The notes below the pieces were generated by a model, which had not been told where the DNA came from, searched no databases, and saw nothing but the letters and a program-made list of their open reading frames with translations. Source: Diploscapter coronatus (Eukaryota; Nematoda; Chromadorea; Rhabditida; Rhabditidae). Taken from it: a DNA stretch of 64,000 nt. Every line of letters begins with the position of its first letter. Positions within the stretch are counted from its first letter, which is position 1. The stretch is from NCBI GenBank assembly GCA_964036155.1, contig OZ038423.1, forward strand, positions 11,051,249-11,115,248, given 5' to 3'. Positions 12,519-25,740 of the stretch are shown in pieces. The position numbers were made by a program, and so were the translations under genes.

Positions 12519-15500
12519 ATGTCGGACGACGTATTCCTTCTGTTTCCTGAAACTGACGGCGATTCTGAATCAGGGAAAACCTCATCCGTATCTCCATCCT
12601 CAATGACGACCTCCATAAATTCGCCTGTTAAGTAAGTCCAAATTTAGCGTGCCGTATAAAATTCATTGTTCATCCCTATGCTTTACCAAATGATCATGGC
12701 GAAAAATAAAGGCTGACCCTCAGAAAAAAGCATTTCTTGTGTCTTATATCCTTCATTTCAAGTCCTTATCCTTCAACATGTGAAATTTCAGAACTACCAT
12801 ACCACGACCTTCGAATAGCTCGAATTATTCTGAAGAGGACTCGCTACTATTTCTCTCTGACCTACAATTGACTAGGATTTTTGATAATATCAGTAGGTTT
12901 TACTTTAGTACTTTTCTTGTAGTTTTGTAAAGTTATTTTTACTTTTGTTACAAAACATGTCTTATACTAAAATTGTGAAGAGGAAACATATGAAATTCCT
13001 GGATATATGATATCCTACATCTTATCAACTGACCAAGATATAGTGTTTTTCATGATATCCTTCCCGTCCCTTTGAAATGCCCGCTTTACGGTGGATTTGA
13101 AAAATTCTAATTTTAGAATTTTTAAACTTTCATAAATGAAAGTTAGAAAAGAAATTTGTTTGCCCTAGAAGTTAGCGAAGCTTAGACTTTAAATACGATA
13201 AACCCTTTAACCCCTTAAAATTTTTCTTTCGCTTCATTCTGAAATTTTAAAGTGTTAGTTTCACGTTGTCTTGAGCTATACTCTTGCGATGTAATACCTG
13301 TCAAAATTCCGAGTTTTTGACATATTTTTCTACTTTTTTCATTTTTGCTTCTTGTTTCTTCAATTTCTGGGCATTTATACTAGCGTTTTTCATAATTTCT
13401 CGCTCTCAATTTCAAAGTATTCTTCAAAATGTAACAATAATATTTTCTATTCATAACTTCGTCGTAAAGATACTTCCCATTCATTTACTTCTAACTATAC
13501 GAAGTTTTCTTTACGTCAATCCATCAAAATTTAATGATCTTCATTTCTTTCTCTTTACTTTGGTCTCATTCATCTTATATTAGAGGATATACCGTTAAAA
13601 CACCTTAAACTACATTTATTCCATATCTTTTTTTATCATATCACATGCTGAAGGGTAAGATTTGAAAATTTTGAGAAACGTCGGGGTTATAATTTTTCCG
13701 AGTGGTCAAATTTTTCAGACATTATGATAGAGATTTTCGAGATTTTGAATTTTTGCCTCAGGCTTAACTTCTCGCCCCAAAGGTCTGTGTGTGTGCGTCG
13801 GTTGAAACGCAGCTGTTAGGCATATCTTATCTCTCTTTATCTTTTTCTTTCTCCCCCTCTCTTTCTCTCACTTTTTCATACTATTTTTCTATTTTCTTTC
13901 TATAACTCTCTTCTTAGCTCTCCAATATTTCTCTTCCTTTTTCTCTCTTTCTAATGCTATTCCTCTTTTTCTTTCTCGAATTCTCTTTTAAAAACTCGAT
14001 CTCTAATTTCTTTTTTTTCTCTTTCTGAGATTTACGAAGGAATTCTCACATTTCATTTTCCAAACGATCGGTGCTCAACAAATTTCTCCCACCTGCCCTT
14101 AATTTTTTCGCTAATTTCCGAAATTTTAATGAGCCCTAACATTTTCATAAGACTTTGCATAAAATACTTTTCCTGTGAAATTTTTAGATTTTTCTAAATT
14201 TTTTTGTTTTTTTCGGAACCTTGAAACATGATTACGCAAATGCCCTGCAGAAAAATCAGTGTAAAAGAAATCCGAAACTAACCAGGAATTATTTTTTGAG
14301 TTACATTCTACTTTTGCAGAAATTTCATCATGTCTCGTCAATTATTCAAAAATTTTCATGTGAGGGCCATTAAAAATGTCCGGAAATCTGGATTTCGTTA
14401 CTAAATATTTTCACGGATATCCCAAGACGATTAAATATGCCGAAAAGTCCGGTATATTTGAAAATAGCCTTAAAATGATACCTCCTAAAATACGAGTAAA
14501 AACTATAGTAGGATCCGGTCACTTTGAGAATTCTATTATTTAGCCTTAGAAAAATTTCGAATGAAATATTATTTTTGTTTTAAGCAACTATATGTCTAAT
14601 AATCCGGTTGCTATGACGCTTTTTGAGAGCTTCTTTTTATTTTTTGCAAGTTCCATTCATTTTGGCTGAATCAATTTCCAGGATACAAATTTTTGCCATT
14701 TTTCTGTAAATTTTAAGGTCGAAGATCACTTTTTCACCGAAATTTCATGTCTATTGCTCATAAACTCGTGTTCTCTGGGTTTAATACTACTATTTTCAGT
14801 AATTCTAAAAGTAAACCGGAAAATGACGCTATTTTCTACCGAATTAGGACTCTAGAGTTTAATGACCCCTTGAATTATGGCATTAAATAGTAACGACGTG
14901 ATAGTCTTTGTCTAGTAATAGATATATGAAATCCATCGAAATCTCCTAAATCTGTGTTCAACTTGCAACGCTTCAGAAATTACTCGAGTGCCTTTAAAAA
15001 TTTTCGGAAAGCCATAATTTTAATATTTTCCGCTGAATATTTTATTTCGCTAATAATACTCCGAGTGAATACTATTTCACCAGTAATTTCATAAAAAAGG
15101 TTAAGATTGTATTCTTTTCCAATAATTTTCCACCAATTATATCCCTAAAGTTATGTTATTCAGTACTTTTTCACCGGTATGAAACGTAGTGTTTCTCTCA
15201 CGATTTCACACTGTGAAAATGGGTTAAATTCGCGCCGTAATTTCGCCTTTTATCGCCTTTTTGCAGGCGGTTTTTATTGATTTCAAAGGAGAAAATTCAT
15301 TCATTCGGTTTGAAATGATCTCATAGCATTTTTGACATTTTTCAAATATTTTGATCTTTATCTTCTAGTTGTGATTTTTTGAAACCACTCAAAAATCAAG
15401 TTTGATCTTTAAATTTGTTAAACTTACCTCAAAAACATAACGTTTTTGATAAGCTATGATGAATGGATCCGACTCAAAAATTGATGATCTTTTCAAAAGT

Positions 15501-18500
15501 TCTCCCGATTTTTCGCCCTGACGGCTGTTTCTTATCAAACTCTAACCAAGCTTCCTCAGGGCAGTTTTCATCAGTCACTTAATTTTCCACCTATAATTTG
15601 ATCAACACCGTTCATTTTTTCGCTCCTAGATTTTTAAGGCCTGTCAATTTATCAAATAGTTGTAAATGAGCTTATCATTCTGTTGGAAAAAGACGTAAGA
15701 CTTGCATTTTTCCTCCGAAAAGTTTTGATTTTCAAGACTTTGAACTTGCCACTTTATAATACCATAATTGTCGTTTTTCAAGGAAATTTGACCAGTTTTT
15801 GAATTAGCTTTAGGTTATTTCAGATTTTCTAAACATTCATTTCTACAATTTCTTGTGAACAAATTAACAGAAAGATCAAAGACTTCACCGCCTTTTTCGA
15901 TTTCTTCACCTGACTTTCCCACCTAAAATTAATCAATTTCTCACAATATCGTTAAAATCTCTCTTCTATTGATTAAGGATATCCTTTTAAAGCCGTCTGG
16001 GATCACTTTCGTTCTAACCATGTGAATTAGTCATTTTTCTTGTCTGCTTCTTTCCTTTCTATCAAATGTTCTAACTATTTCCTAAGTTGACCGCTCTCTT
16101 AGTGATTTTTCGTCCTGTATTGACTCAAAATTCTTTCCTCGCGTAATTCAGACGGTTTCCTTAAATTTCTAATAACTTAGTCTTATCCAAATATGGTGTT
16201 TCTACTGCATTTCACCACACCTGAATTCGAAATTCTAGAAACATCAATGTTTCTAGGTCAACTTGTTCAAGTAGAGATTTATTGAAATGCGAAAATATTT
16301 ACTTCGATCTAAATTAGATCTCTTATATGCTTTAGTTCTAAATCTCTAGTTTCATATAGCAATTATCGAATTTTATGCAGATCGTCGTGAATAGTTAAAT
16401 CTCTCTCATTTCACGTTGATATTATAGGATTTTCTTTAGTTTGCAAGTCCGGTTTAAGTCCCGCCCACATTTTCATAAACTCGGGAGATTTTACCTAAAT
16501 CTATGCTGATCCGGGGCCGTGGCGGAATCTTTGTCGAGGAAGAAATTATTGCGGAATGGTATTAACGGAGGCCGAACTGATCGATAGGTTTCACAACCTA
16601 GGTAAGCAGATTTGAATACTGATAAGGGGCGAAACATTCCATTTTTGCATGGTTTTTCTCTCAAAGTATCGATTTTTATACGATTTTTCTATGGAGACTT
16701 TTATGTTTACATGGTTTTCTGGCCAAAACTATTTTTCATATAAGTTTCTTTAAAAAAGTTTTCCTGTAATTTTCTACTAAAAATTGAGATCTTCATAATT
16801 TTTTACTGAAATATTATTTTCCTTATCGCTTTGTCATTGATTTCAAATCTCTCCGCGTATTGGATGCATTTTCTGCCACATTAATTCACATATCCATTCC
16901 ATTATCTTCTTATATCTCAAAAATCATATCCTAGACGTTTTTCGCCGGCTATCCTTCAGCATTAGGCTAGAGATTTTGCATGTAATTCTTCAGGTTTGAG
17001 TGATTTCTCATTGAAATGTTGTTCGAGTTTTCCTTTTTTCGCCGATACTTTTTTGGTTTTCATGTGTGTTGAATTAGTGACTATTTACATGACATCATAA
17101 AAATTTCTCAAACCCGTAGTTTATAGCGTTCTCTGAGTTAAAGACGCACTTGAAATAAGCGTTCTTTGGTAATCACCTAGCCTGAAAATAAGGCTATAGT
17201 AACTTTTCCTCTTTTCAAATCGAATCTTCATAACTATTTCCATAATTTAGAATAAGAACTCTACTGCTACAGTATTCTTTCTAGCTCTAGAACCTGATCT
17301 TCACAACTCGGCGTGTCTAGCTATCTCAATGTATTAGCATATCGACTCTAGTCATGTGTTTTTCCCACGACGAATGAATTACGTATTTAGCATTCGTATT
17401 TGCACGTTTTTATCGTGCGTGCGTTTAGTGTTTATGTAGTCGAGAAAATCGCCTGTGTGATTCAAGATGAGAACGATGAAAATACTCGTTTCTAACTAAG
17501 AAAACGTGAACGCTCGGTCTTTGGTTTTCAAGGATTCTCCCTGTCTTTTGCATACTTTTCAAAATTTTCGAGTTTAGTTTACTTTTCGAGAAACTTACCT
17601 ATTCTTCCTGTCAAATGTCGCTATTTAGTTGAAATTGTTACAAGGTGTTGAATTTTTACCATAGTTATTGGCATTTTTGTAAGATTTAATCATGTTCTTA
17701 AGTTTCCAATTCTTCATCAAATCAATGTTAAAAGTCATCGTAAATTTCCTAACAATTTACTCTTCTCTCCACGATTTGATTTTTCAATTTTCACTTTTCT
17801 TCTGAAAACATAAATCCTCTTTCGGACTACGCGCGCTCGCGCGTCCTAAATTCAGTCTTTCTTTGTTTCTTTTTCTCTCTCTCTCTATTTCTCTCTAAAC
17901 TTTCTTCTCTTTTTCTTTTCCCCTCTTTCATTCCTTCACTCTCTTCTCACTTTGCCATTTTCCTAACATTGATCGTTTTAGGCGGGCAGAAGCTTTTCCC
18001 CCATTCATTTTGCATCAACCCCCCTTTCCTGTTTTCGTAAAAACGGCTGTGGTACGCTAAATTGGATTTTCTATAATTTTCATGTTATTTTTTTACCCTC
18101 TTTCAAATTTGTATAAAATTTAAATCATCCATTTTTTTGATATTTTTATATCCAAGTTTTGCTATTTTATTCAAGTTGGTCTGAAATTGCATCATCATAT
18201 AATCTATTTCATTTTTTTCGGAATTTATTTTCTTCTCAGACTCCGAACTTCAAATCAATAACACTCCTCCTTTTTCACCAGATGATAAATGGCGCAACGG
18301 TTTTCAGCGATGTTTCTTAGTTTCGTTTGGTTTATGGTTCGATTCTCATCTTGCTTCATTTTTGCCTGAATCGATAATCTTTTAGTCATAGCGCGACAAA
18401 TTCTTTCTTTGTGAAACGTGCCCTTTCGATTTGATTTTTCGCCTTCGATACACGCTGTTTTCGGCCGTGAGAACCAAATATCGATTTTTCTTGAAAAGTG

Positions 18501-21500
18501 CCGAAAATTCTAATTTTTACGCAAAATTGTTCCTTTCCCCCAAAAATACCTGAAAAATTCAAACGTTTTCGTTCGAATTTGACATGTTTTATGTTTGCTA
18601 TGCATGATTGCCTTCAAAAATACATGAAGATCAGTTTTTCTCTTCCGACGCCCTTATAAAGTATAGACATGAAAAGCCAGCTGAAATAAATATTACATCT
18701 CAAATTTGAACCCATTTTATGGCTATGTCATCTTGAAACATAAACGGGAAGTTTCATTTTCAGTCCTTTTATGGATTTTATGAACATGACTCATATCATT
18801 TATATCATTTTTCATAAACATCCCCTATTGATTTTATAATCTTCGCAAAATGGGAGTTATTTTCGGCCTTTTTAGCTTGCAAACATTCTTCAAACATGAA
18901 GCTATCATTTTCGCTTGTCATTCTCTTTTCTCGGGTTAATTAAATTACGCAGTTTCGGTTCAGGTTTCATATGTTAAACCGCCATGTTTTACGACTAATT
19001 TTCTGAAAATACAAGAACTTTTCTCGTAATTTTTTAAAATTGAACTTCACATAGTTCTTTTTTTTTTCATAAATCGTCTTTTAACCTTCCGCTTTTCAAA
19101 AGAAAAAGTCAATATTTTCGGGAAATTTAAGAAATCTGGCTTTAGGACGGGCGAACTAATGGGCTTTTCGGACATATATTTGCATCTTTCCCTCTCACTC
19201 CCTCTCTAATTTTTCATCACTATCTCTATCTTCTTGGCAATTTCTAGCACGCACTAGTGTAAACTTCTGCTAATCCTATTCTAGGACCTCTTTAATCCAG
19301 GTCCTTTATTCTAATCTCAGGGCTATAGTCTAATTAGGCTGGGCCGTCTATTTGGAATCTGAATATACCCTTCTGTCTCTTTTCGCCTCTCCTTTTCTAA
19401 TTGTCTCTGATATTTGCACATTTCTTGAGGCTTTCTCAGAGCCATCTTTCAGAGATATGTCGAAAATACGAATATCTCCGCTTTTTCTCTTTATCTTCTC
19501 TTTCTTTCTCTTTCTCTCTCCTTCTTTTCCCACAAATTTCCGTATCATGAAACTCCCCTCTCAAAGCATTTATTTTTCATTAGCATAACTTCTTTCTGGT
19601 TCATTTCTCCATCACTACCCTCACTTCCCCTGTCAAAGACGGCAGTTTATTTGTATTTACGCATAATTTGCATAATTCGATCACCAAGCTTGTTTTGATA
19701 AGCTGATAATCGCTGGGAAGCTCCCAAATGTTCCGAAAATTTTAGAAACTCTCAAAAATGTCCCTAGAAATTTCTGGGAGCACTTCTGAAAGACTTCCCA
19801 ATCAAAATTTTGCAGAGAAGTCGGCTCGTCTGTGGATGGCCTCCTCGTCTGGGGGCGGCGCCGCGAACGGCTCTACCACCCTGTCCGGCTCCCCGAACTC
19901 CGCCCATCTTTCCGATCTTTTGGTCCAGGTCGGTTTTTAGAAGTTGTTAGCAGATAACGTTTCCGATAACCTTTCCAAGCTTTCGGAAAAGGTTGCCAAA
20001 TTTCCGAGAAGATGTTTACAATTGAATTTTTCAGAAGGAACGCGACCTCGAGCTAGCCGCGAAAATCGGTCAGTCTTTGCTGGAACACAACAAGGAGCTT
20101 CAAACAAGGTTGGACTTAAAATAAAAATGATTTATTTTGTCAATTTTTTCCAGGAACGAATTTCTGGAGGAAAACTTGGCCGCGAGCACGGATGTGGTGG
20201 TTCAGCTGAAACACGAACTTCAACAGAGGATCGAGCTTCTGAGGGTTTATTCCCACTATGACGACGATACCGTTCGGTAAGTATTTTTTCACCATTTTTT
20301 TTTGAAAAATCAACCTTTAAACTCTTTCTTCAGAACTTTCAGAAGAAAAAAACTTAAAATCAATATTTTGACATTTTTTAAAGAATATCCAGATTTTCCA
20401 GAACCGACTCCGATGAAAATTTGAAAAGGAAAGTCAACGAGTTGAACAACGAGAATCGGCAACTTCGGCAAGAAACCGCTAACCTAAAAAGGCTCTCGGA
20501 GTCGATTAAGGAAAAGGAAACCGAGAAAGCGATTGAACTAAGCCGACAGTTGGATGCCGCTAATCAAAAGGTTCTTTATTTATTTCTTTTTTCCTAATTT
20601 TATTCCTTTAATAGTTTTTAAAAATTATTTTTTACAAATAAAAGCGAATTTAAAAGTGTTTTCAGATCACCCACCTCCACGTGCAAATTCTGGAGAAGAA
20701 CGAAGAATGCGCGTTGCAGGCCGAAACTGTTGAGAAGCTGCTGCAGGAAATCAACTCCAAAAGCTCGCAAGAACGAGATGTATGGGGTTTTAATCTTTAA
20801 AATTGCAATCTTCTACTTTTTAAATTTTTAGCTGAGTCTGGAAAACGAAGAGCTCAACCGGCAGCTGGACGAAGCAATTTTTCAACACGAATCCATGCAA
20901 AACCAGATGATGCAATTGCAGGTGTTTTTATTGTAATTAGTTGTTTTATCTTATAGATTTGCAGGACCAGTACGCCGAACTGAGGGGCATGTTCTACGAG
21001 GCTGAAGAAGAGCTTGGCAAGCTCAGGCAGGCTAACCAAAGAAAGACTGGGTAAATTGATTTTTGTTCAAATTTGCATAATAGACACTTTTAAAGTATGC
21101 TTTTTCCTTCCATTCAGAGCTCTAAAATGACTTTAAAAAGCTGATCTTAATGAATATTTGGCCCTTTTTTGAGAAAGATATGCCAATTTCAGCTCGTTCG
21201 ACTCGCTGTACGACTCTTTGGCCTCTGAGTTGGAGAATTCGGATTCAGGAGTCAATTCGACACCCGCTGTCTCCTCGCGAAATCCACAGTTGGAGTCCAT
21301 CAACCTCAGGCTGGAATTGCACAAGTTGCAGGACAGGGTTAGTCTTAGCACATTTTTGAAAAAAGATCTTTTTTTAAATTTCTTATTTCTTTGCTAGAAT
21401 TTTTGGTCACGTTAAATTTCTGAATCTCTTTTCAAGCTGTTTTCGAAATTTCTATTTTTTCCAGAAAGAAAAATCCGCCTCTCGCGAGACGATCGACATT

Positions 21501-24338
21501 CCGTCGTCGGTTTTGGCCGATCTGGCCAGGCAGAAGATCGCTATAACTGGAAGGACACCGCCTCAGGTAATTTTCGAATGTTTTAATTCTAATAATTTTA
21601 TGTTGAAATTGTTCTCAAAGAAAGTCTAATTTTTCAATTAACGTGGAAATTATCAATTTTTTAAAAATGTATATTTATTCTTCAAAATTCACTTTCAGAC
21701 TCCCTGCTCGATAAACGAGTCCAAATTCGTGAGCGACGTGTTCGAAAAGGCGTTGGAAAGCGAAAACCAACTCAAAAATCAAATCGGGAAATGCGACGCC
21801 AGCACGTCCTGCCTGGATATTCAGAATTTGAGGTATTTTTAATTTTCTTTAAAAAATATTTATGCTTTGTTTAATTTTTAGCAATACCATCCCCCCTCCG
21901 ATCGAAAATCCTCAAAATGAGCGGGAAATTTTGGAGCGAAAGCAGGCGCAACTTGGGGTTGGTTTCAATTGTTTTTTTTCTTTTAAATAAGAATAAAGAA
22001 TAAAATCTTCGGCTACAGAAAATACTTGTTCTTCCAAAATCTCAACTTTGATTATAAAAATAGCTTTTATTGAACAAAAAATAGTTAATTTTTTTAGTTC
22101 TCCACTCCCCTCTCCATCACCTATGAGGTTCAGCCTTTGCCTGAAGCCCAGCCCTGTTCTTCCGGAGCAAATTTAACGATTTCCACTGGACTTGAACAAA
22201 TCCAAACCACCCCGAAAAGACCCTCGTTTTTCGAAAGACGACCCGTCCTGCTGACCAGAAATTCGATGCCTGACCTCTATGCCAAGAAAGGAGGAGATGT
22301 GGTTAGGACGCCGTCAGGTAAAATTTCTACTAGTTTTTAAAAATATTTTTTCCTTACTTTGAAAAGGAATCTTCATTTTTCTAATGAAATGGAGTTTTCG
22401 GTGTGCCTATTTTTTGAACTTTATCTTTGATTTTTAGACGACTCCCTAGATGGCTACGAAATGCTGAGATTGGGGCAGCCAGGTAAGAATTCAAATTTGA
22501 TTTAAATCTGAGGTTTCATGTGATACACCATTTTTCATAAAAGCCATGCTTTTGAGAGATCTAAAGCCATTTTTCTTAACTTCTGTTGAAAAGACCAAGC
22601 CCGGGAATCTATTCAACCCAAATCTCAATTTTTGTTCAACTGACTTTCTCGAAAATGCCAGCGTATTAGTGTTCCGAGTTCGAAAACTCGGATCTGAGAA
22701 GGTTGGACCTAGTTCAAATCTTGAATTTTCTGTACGTGTTCAATAATAAACCTAATTTCGAAGTTTGGGGCTCGGGAGGTCCGACCTTGATAAAATTCGA
22801 TTTTCGGGGAGACTAAAAGGCTATTTTCTTTTAATTTTTTAAAAATTTAGTGTTTATGAACTTTACATTTTAGGCATTCCCGGCACCAAAGACCTGGACT
22901 ACTCTATTCGCATGCTCAAGGCGAGAAAACAGGTAATATATTTTTTAAAATTTTGATTAAGTTGATCAGTTTTTCAAATTTTGCCTGGTTTGGTTTGCAA
23001 TGTGTGAATGATCTTCCCTATATTTCGTAAGAAAATATCGTAATTCCAAAGAAGTTATTGGATTACAGTATTTTATTGTTATGCAAATTTTCTTTATTTT
23101 GAACTTACCATACTTCCCTTTATTAATTGTCGTGGTTGTTTAGAGTCCCGGGTGCAGTGAAAAGGCTTCGACTTTGAATTCGAATTTGACGTCAAAATCA
23201 AGTTCCACCTCGGGTTCAAGTCCGACCTCTAACTCGTGTACACTTTCCACTTCCTGTCATTCTGAGCCTATCCATGCATGTGCTTCATCACCCGCTACGT
23301 CGTCGTGCTCTATAGTGGTTCGTTAGAACTTTGTTTGTTGCTTGGTTTTATTATTCTTCTAAAATTTTTATAAATTGAAAGCTATTTCACATAGGCTATT
23401 GTATTTTCCCAAAACTTACTAACCTTCCTTGTTAAATAAAAAAAAATGCTATTTTTGAGGATTACTTTAACTACCGAAATTAAAATTAGCATAATTCCAA
23501 ACATTTTCAGGTCGAACGAGACTACGCCGAGTTCCGACGCCGCAAGGGCTATCAGCCCAGCCAGTTCTTCTCTGCTAGAGGGGAAAAGGTAGGCAACTTG
23601 ATGCTAGTTTTTGAAAAATGTTCTAAAAATAAGCAGTTTCAGTCTTCTCCGTCCCACGAAGACGAAAACAATCAAAAGCCCGAAAAGTCGACATGGATTT
23701 CCAGAAGCTCTCCAATTAAGGAAGGAGGAAAAGTAAGTCGGAGGAGAACATTTGCTGTAAAAATGAAAATAAACTAGCTGAAGATACGAAGACTAGAAAA
23801 ATTCAGAGCTCGGACCGCCAACTCACCTACACACCGACGCACGCCCTACTCGGACTCGAACATTTGGCGTTGGGCGGCATTTCGGGGATTTCGCCAATTC
23901 CGCCCTCCACACCACTGCGCCAAGAGGGCATCGTCACTAGGAGACTCGAGGTGATAATTGCCATTTTCCATGGAATCGTTCAATTGATACTCATGTTAAA
24001 GGCGTAACTTGAGGAAGTGACGTTGTGTAAAGATAGTCTTATCAGGAAGATCGCCTTATTTTCGATTTCAAATGTTCTTGTCCTGGAAAAACCTTACGAT
24101 TTTTAAAGTAAAAATCAAATCATATCTGTAAATAACCCGGTCTAATAGTTTAATAATTTGGGATTTTGGGAGGATCCGAATTTAACCGAATGTGTATTTG
24201 CAGTTGACCTCACCCAGCACGCCCTGTGCGCCACTGACGTCTTCACCGTTCGGCCTACGCCAATTGACGCACACTCACCACAGCAATGTGCCCTCACTGC
24301 TTGGCCTCGGCTCGATCCTCCTCAGAAAACCCTTGTAA
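12519..24338 (+). CDS. trak-1: Trafficking kinesin-binding protein (TRAK/Milton)
   Basis: Twenty-one exons, 794 codons. TRAK proteins link kinesin-1 and dynein to Miro on the outer mitochondrial membrane and drive mitochondrial transport in neurons. Exons 1-2 (12519-12631 and 12792-12892) encode a Ser/Thr-rich N-terminus and are separated by a 6.9-kb intron from exon 3 at 19816. Exons 4-9 encode the HAP1_N coiled coil, including KERDLELAAKIGQSLLEHNK, the hallmark of the family, and NEFLEEN. Exons 10-21 give the Ser/Pro-rich half, with short matches to the TRAK family (GIPGTKDLDYSIRMLK, ALLGLEHLALGGISG) and the end SLLGLGSILLRKPL. Exon 17 (23144-23317) is a Ser/Thr/Cys-rich cassette of 58 codons with phase 0 on both sides, so it could be skipped. 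The exon-2 donor (GTAGGT at 12893) is the least certain junction. Confidence 0.95.
12651..12685 (+). repeat. 35-bp dispersed repeat, copy 1
   Basis: In TRAK intron 1. It starts GCCGTATAAAATTC and ends CCCTATGCTTTA. Near-identical copies lie at 31244-31278 and, more diverged, at 49987-50020. A GCTGACCCTCA sequence, a variant of another dispersed motif, follows about 25 bases later. Confidence 0.6.
13785..14030. repeat. Pyrimidine-rich repeat tract
   Basis: In TRAK intron 1. A run of CT-rich sequence containing CATACTATTTTTC, preceded by a GC-richer GTGTGTGTGCGTCGG segment. It is one of at least eight similar tracts in the window. Confidence 0.5.
16556..16601 (+). other. Possible alternative first exon of TRAK
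   Basis: Inside the 6.9-kb TRAK intron, an ATG opens 15 codons (MVLTEAELIDRFHNL) and ends at a strong donor, CTAG then GTAAGC, in phase 1. That is exactly the phase needed by exon 3 at 19816, giving ...HNL-E-KSARLW. The surrounding 16510-16600 is GC-rich compared with the rest of the intron, and in-frame stops upstream mean it cannot be an internal exon extended leftwards. I infer a second promoter for a shorter isoform. No transcript evidence is available. Confidence 0.45.
17829..17950. repeat. CpG palindrome plus pyrimidine tract
   Basis: ACGCGCGCTCGCGCGT (a CpG-rich palindrome with a one-base offset) is followed within 30 bases by TTTCTCTCTCTCTCTATTTC and further CT-rich sequence. The same combination occurs near 42205 (plus orientation) and 58330 (minus orientation). 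Confidence 0.55.
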
Positions 24339-24540
24339 TTTATCGATTTCCAAATTTTTCCGCCAAATTTTTAACATTTTGCACCAAAAATGAATTTCAA
24401 TCGATCAAAATTAAATTTTCTATAAAAACTTGGTTTTATTCTTGTTTTCGCCAAAATTATTACTATTGGAAATCGATACTAATACTTATCCGAGCTGCAC
24501 CAAAACTCTGAACTTCGACGTTTTTCTTTGCTTAATAACC

Positions 24541-24546
24541 AATAAA
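24541..24546 (+). terminator. Polyadenylation signal of TRAK
   Basis: AATAAA about 200 bases after the TRAK stop codon, the first such signal downstream. Confidence 0.5.
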
Positions 24547-25133
24547 GTCAATGCTAACGAAAATACGAAAACACGGGTTTTCCTAAATCTAACTTTTCTC
24601 CGCTATTAATTTGGGTCAGCCACTCATAAGCAATTTTCAATTGTATCATTTTTAGAATTCTAAATTTATTAGCCCAGAGTCTTGTATTTATTCTTCTAAA
24701 GAGCTTCTAATGTAGGAGTACTGTATTCCTAAAATTTTTAGGCTGGAAGTATTAAACTAGTTTGGTAACAGCAAAGTATATTTTCTCGTTTTGGTAAAAG
24801 TGTACTTGCGGCCTAAATTTCCCAAATCATGTATCATGTTTGCTCACGAAAACTCGGTTGCTATACTCGCGATTTCTTGTAAAATTCTCCAGTGTTCAAT
24901 ATTTTGATAGTCACAATTCTGAGGCCTTGATAGTGTAATAATTTGTTTGATTGTTAGACGAAAAGAGGGGGCGCCGCCAAAAAGTTGAACATTTTTACCT
25001 CCGCCCCCTTTTTCCGAAGTCACCGTAGCTGTGATTTAAACTGCGAACATTGTGTATGCAAGTTGCAATATTATTAAGTTAGTCCAGAACGAATAAAAAT
25101 TATTACTATTTTCTTAAAACTTAGTAAAACTTA

Positions 25134-25740
25134 CGAGTGAATGTCAGGGAAAACCAAAGTCTTAGCAAAGGGGGGTGTTTCCAGGGGTCCTCAGATTTGG
25201 CTGATTTTCACATATTGTTCAGTTTTTCACGCTGATTCTCGTGGTGTGGTTTGTTTTTCATAGAAATTACCGTATGCAGGATTACGGTAGCTTAAAGTTT
25301 TGACAGACCCGACCTCGGAAAAAGTCCATAATTCCCTGTATTTCATACCAAAATTTCGCAATTATATTTTTGTTTTGTAGATCTTGAGTAGAAGAATAAA
25401 GTAAAAGTATAAAGAACATTTTTAGAAATTCATTTTGGCGGGAAATTGTTGGTCGTAGAAGGTGATCGTAATCACATTATTTGTAATTTTTCCATGGGCT
25501 ATCCAATGCTGAAAACCCGTTCGATTTGACTCAGAAATAAGAAAGTTATGAATGTTTTCTCGAGGTCGGGGCTGGAAAACTTACGAGCTACCGTAATCCG
25601 CTACAGTAATCGATTAAAAAAACGGTTATCACCATGAGAATCGGCGTGAACAACTGAATAGTATATGTGCAAATCAGCCCGATTTGCGAACCCTTATTTA
25701 TACCCCTTTGCTAAGACTGATTTTTCCTGACATTCACTCT
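25134..25740. mobile_element. 607-bp fold-back element flanked by TA
   Basis: The left arm, from CGAGTGAATGTCAGG, and the right arm read inward, from AGAGTGAATGTCAGG, stay similar over about 190 bp each. Shared blocks include GTCTTAGCAAAGGGG, TTCACGC(T/C)GATTCTC, GGATTACGGTAGCT and CCCGACCTCG. TA lies on both sides (25132-25133 and 25741-25742). The spacer has no open frame. This looks like a long-TIR, Tc1/mariner-type non-autonomous element. Confidence 0.7.

Noticed and set aside
18280..18352. tRNA-like sequence (TGGCGCAACGG box-A-like and GGTTCGATTC box-B-like) in the TRAK intron
   Set aside because: The outer stem AGATGA/TCATCT is suggestive, but no T-arm or anticodon arm can be formed. 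At most it is a decayed tRNA or SINE fragment.
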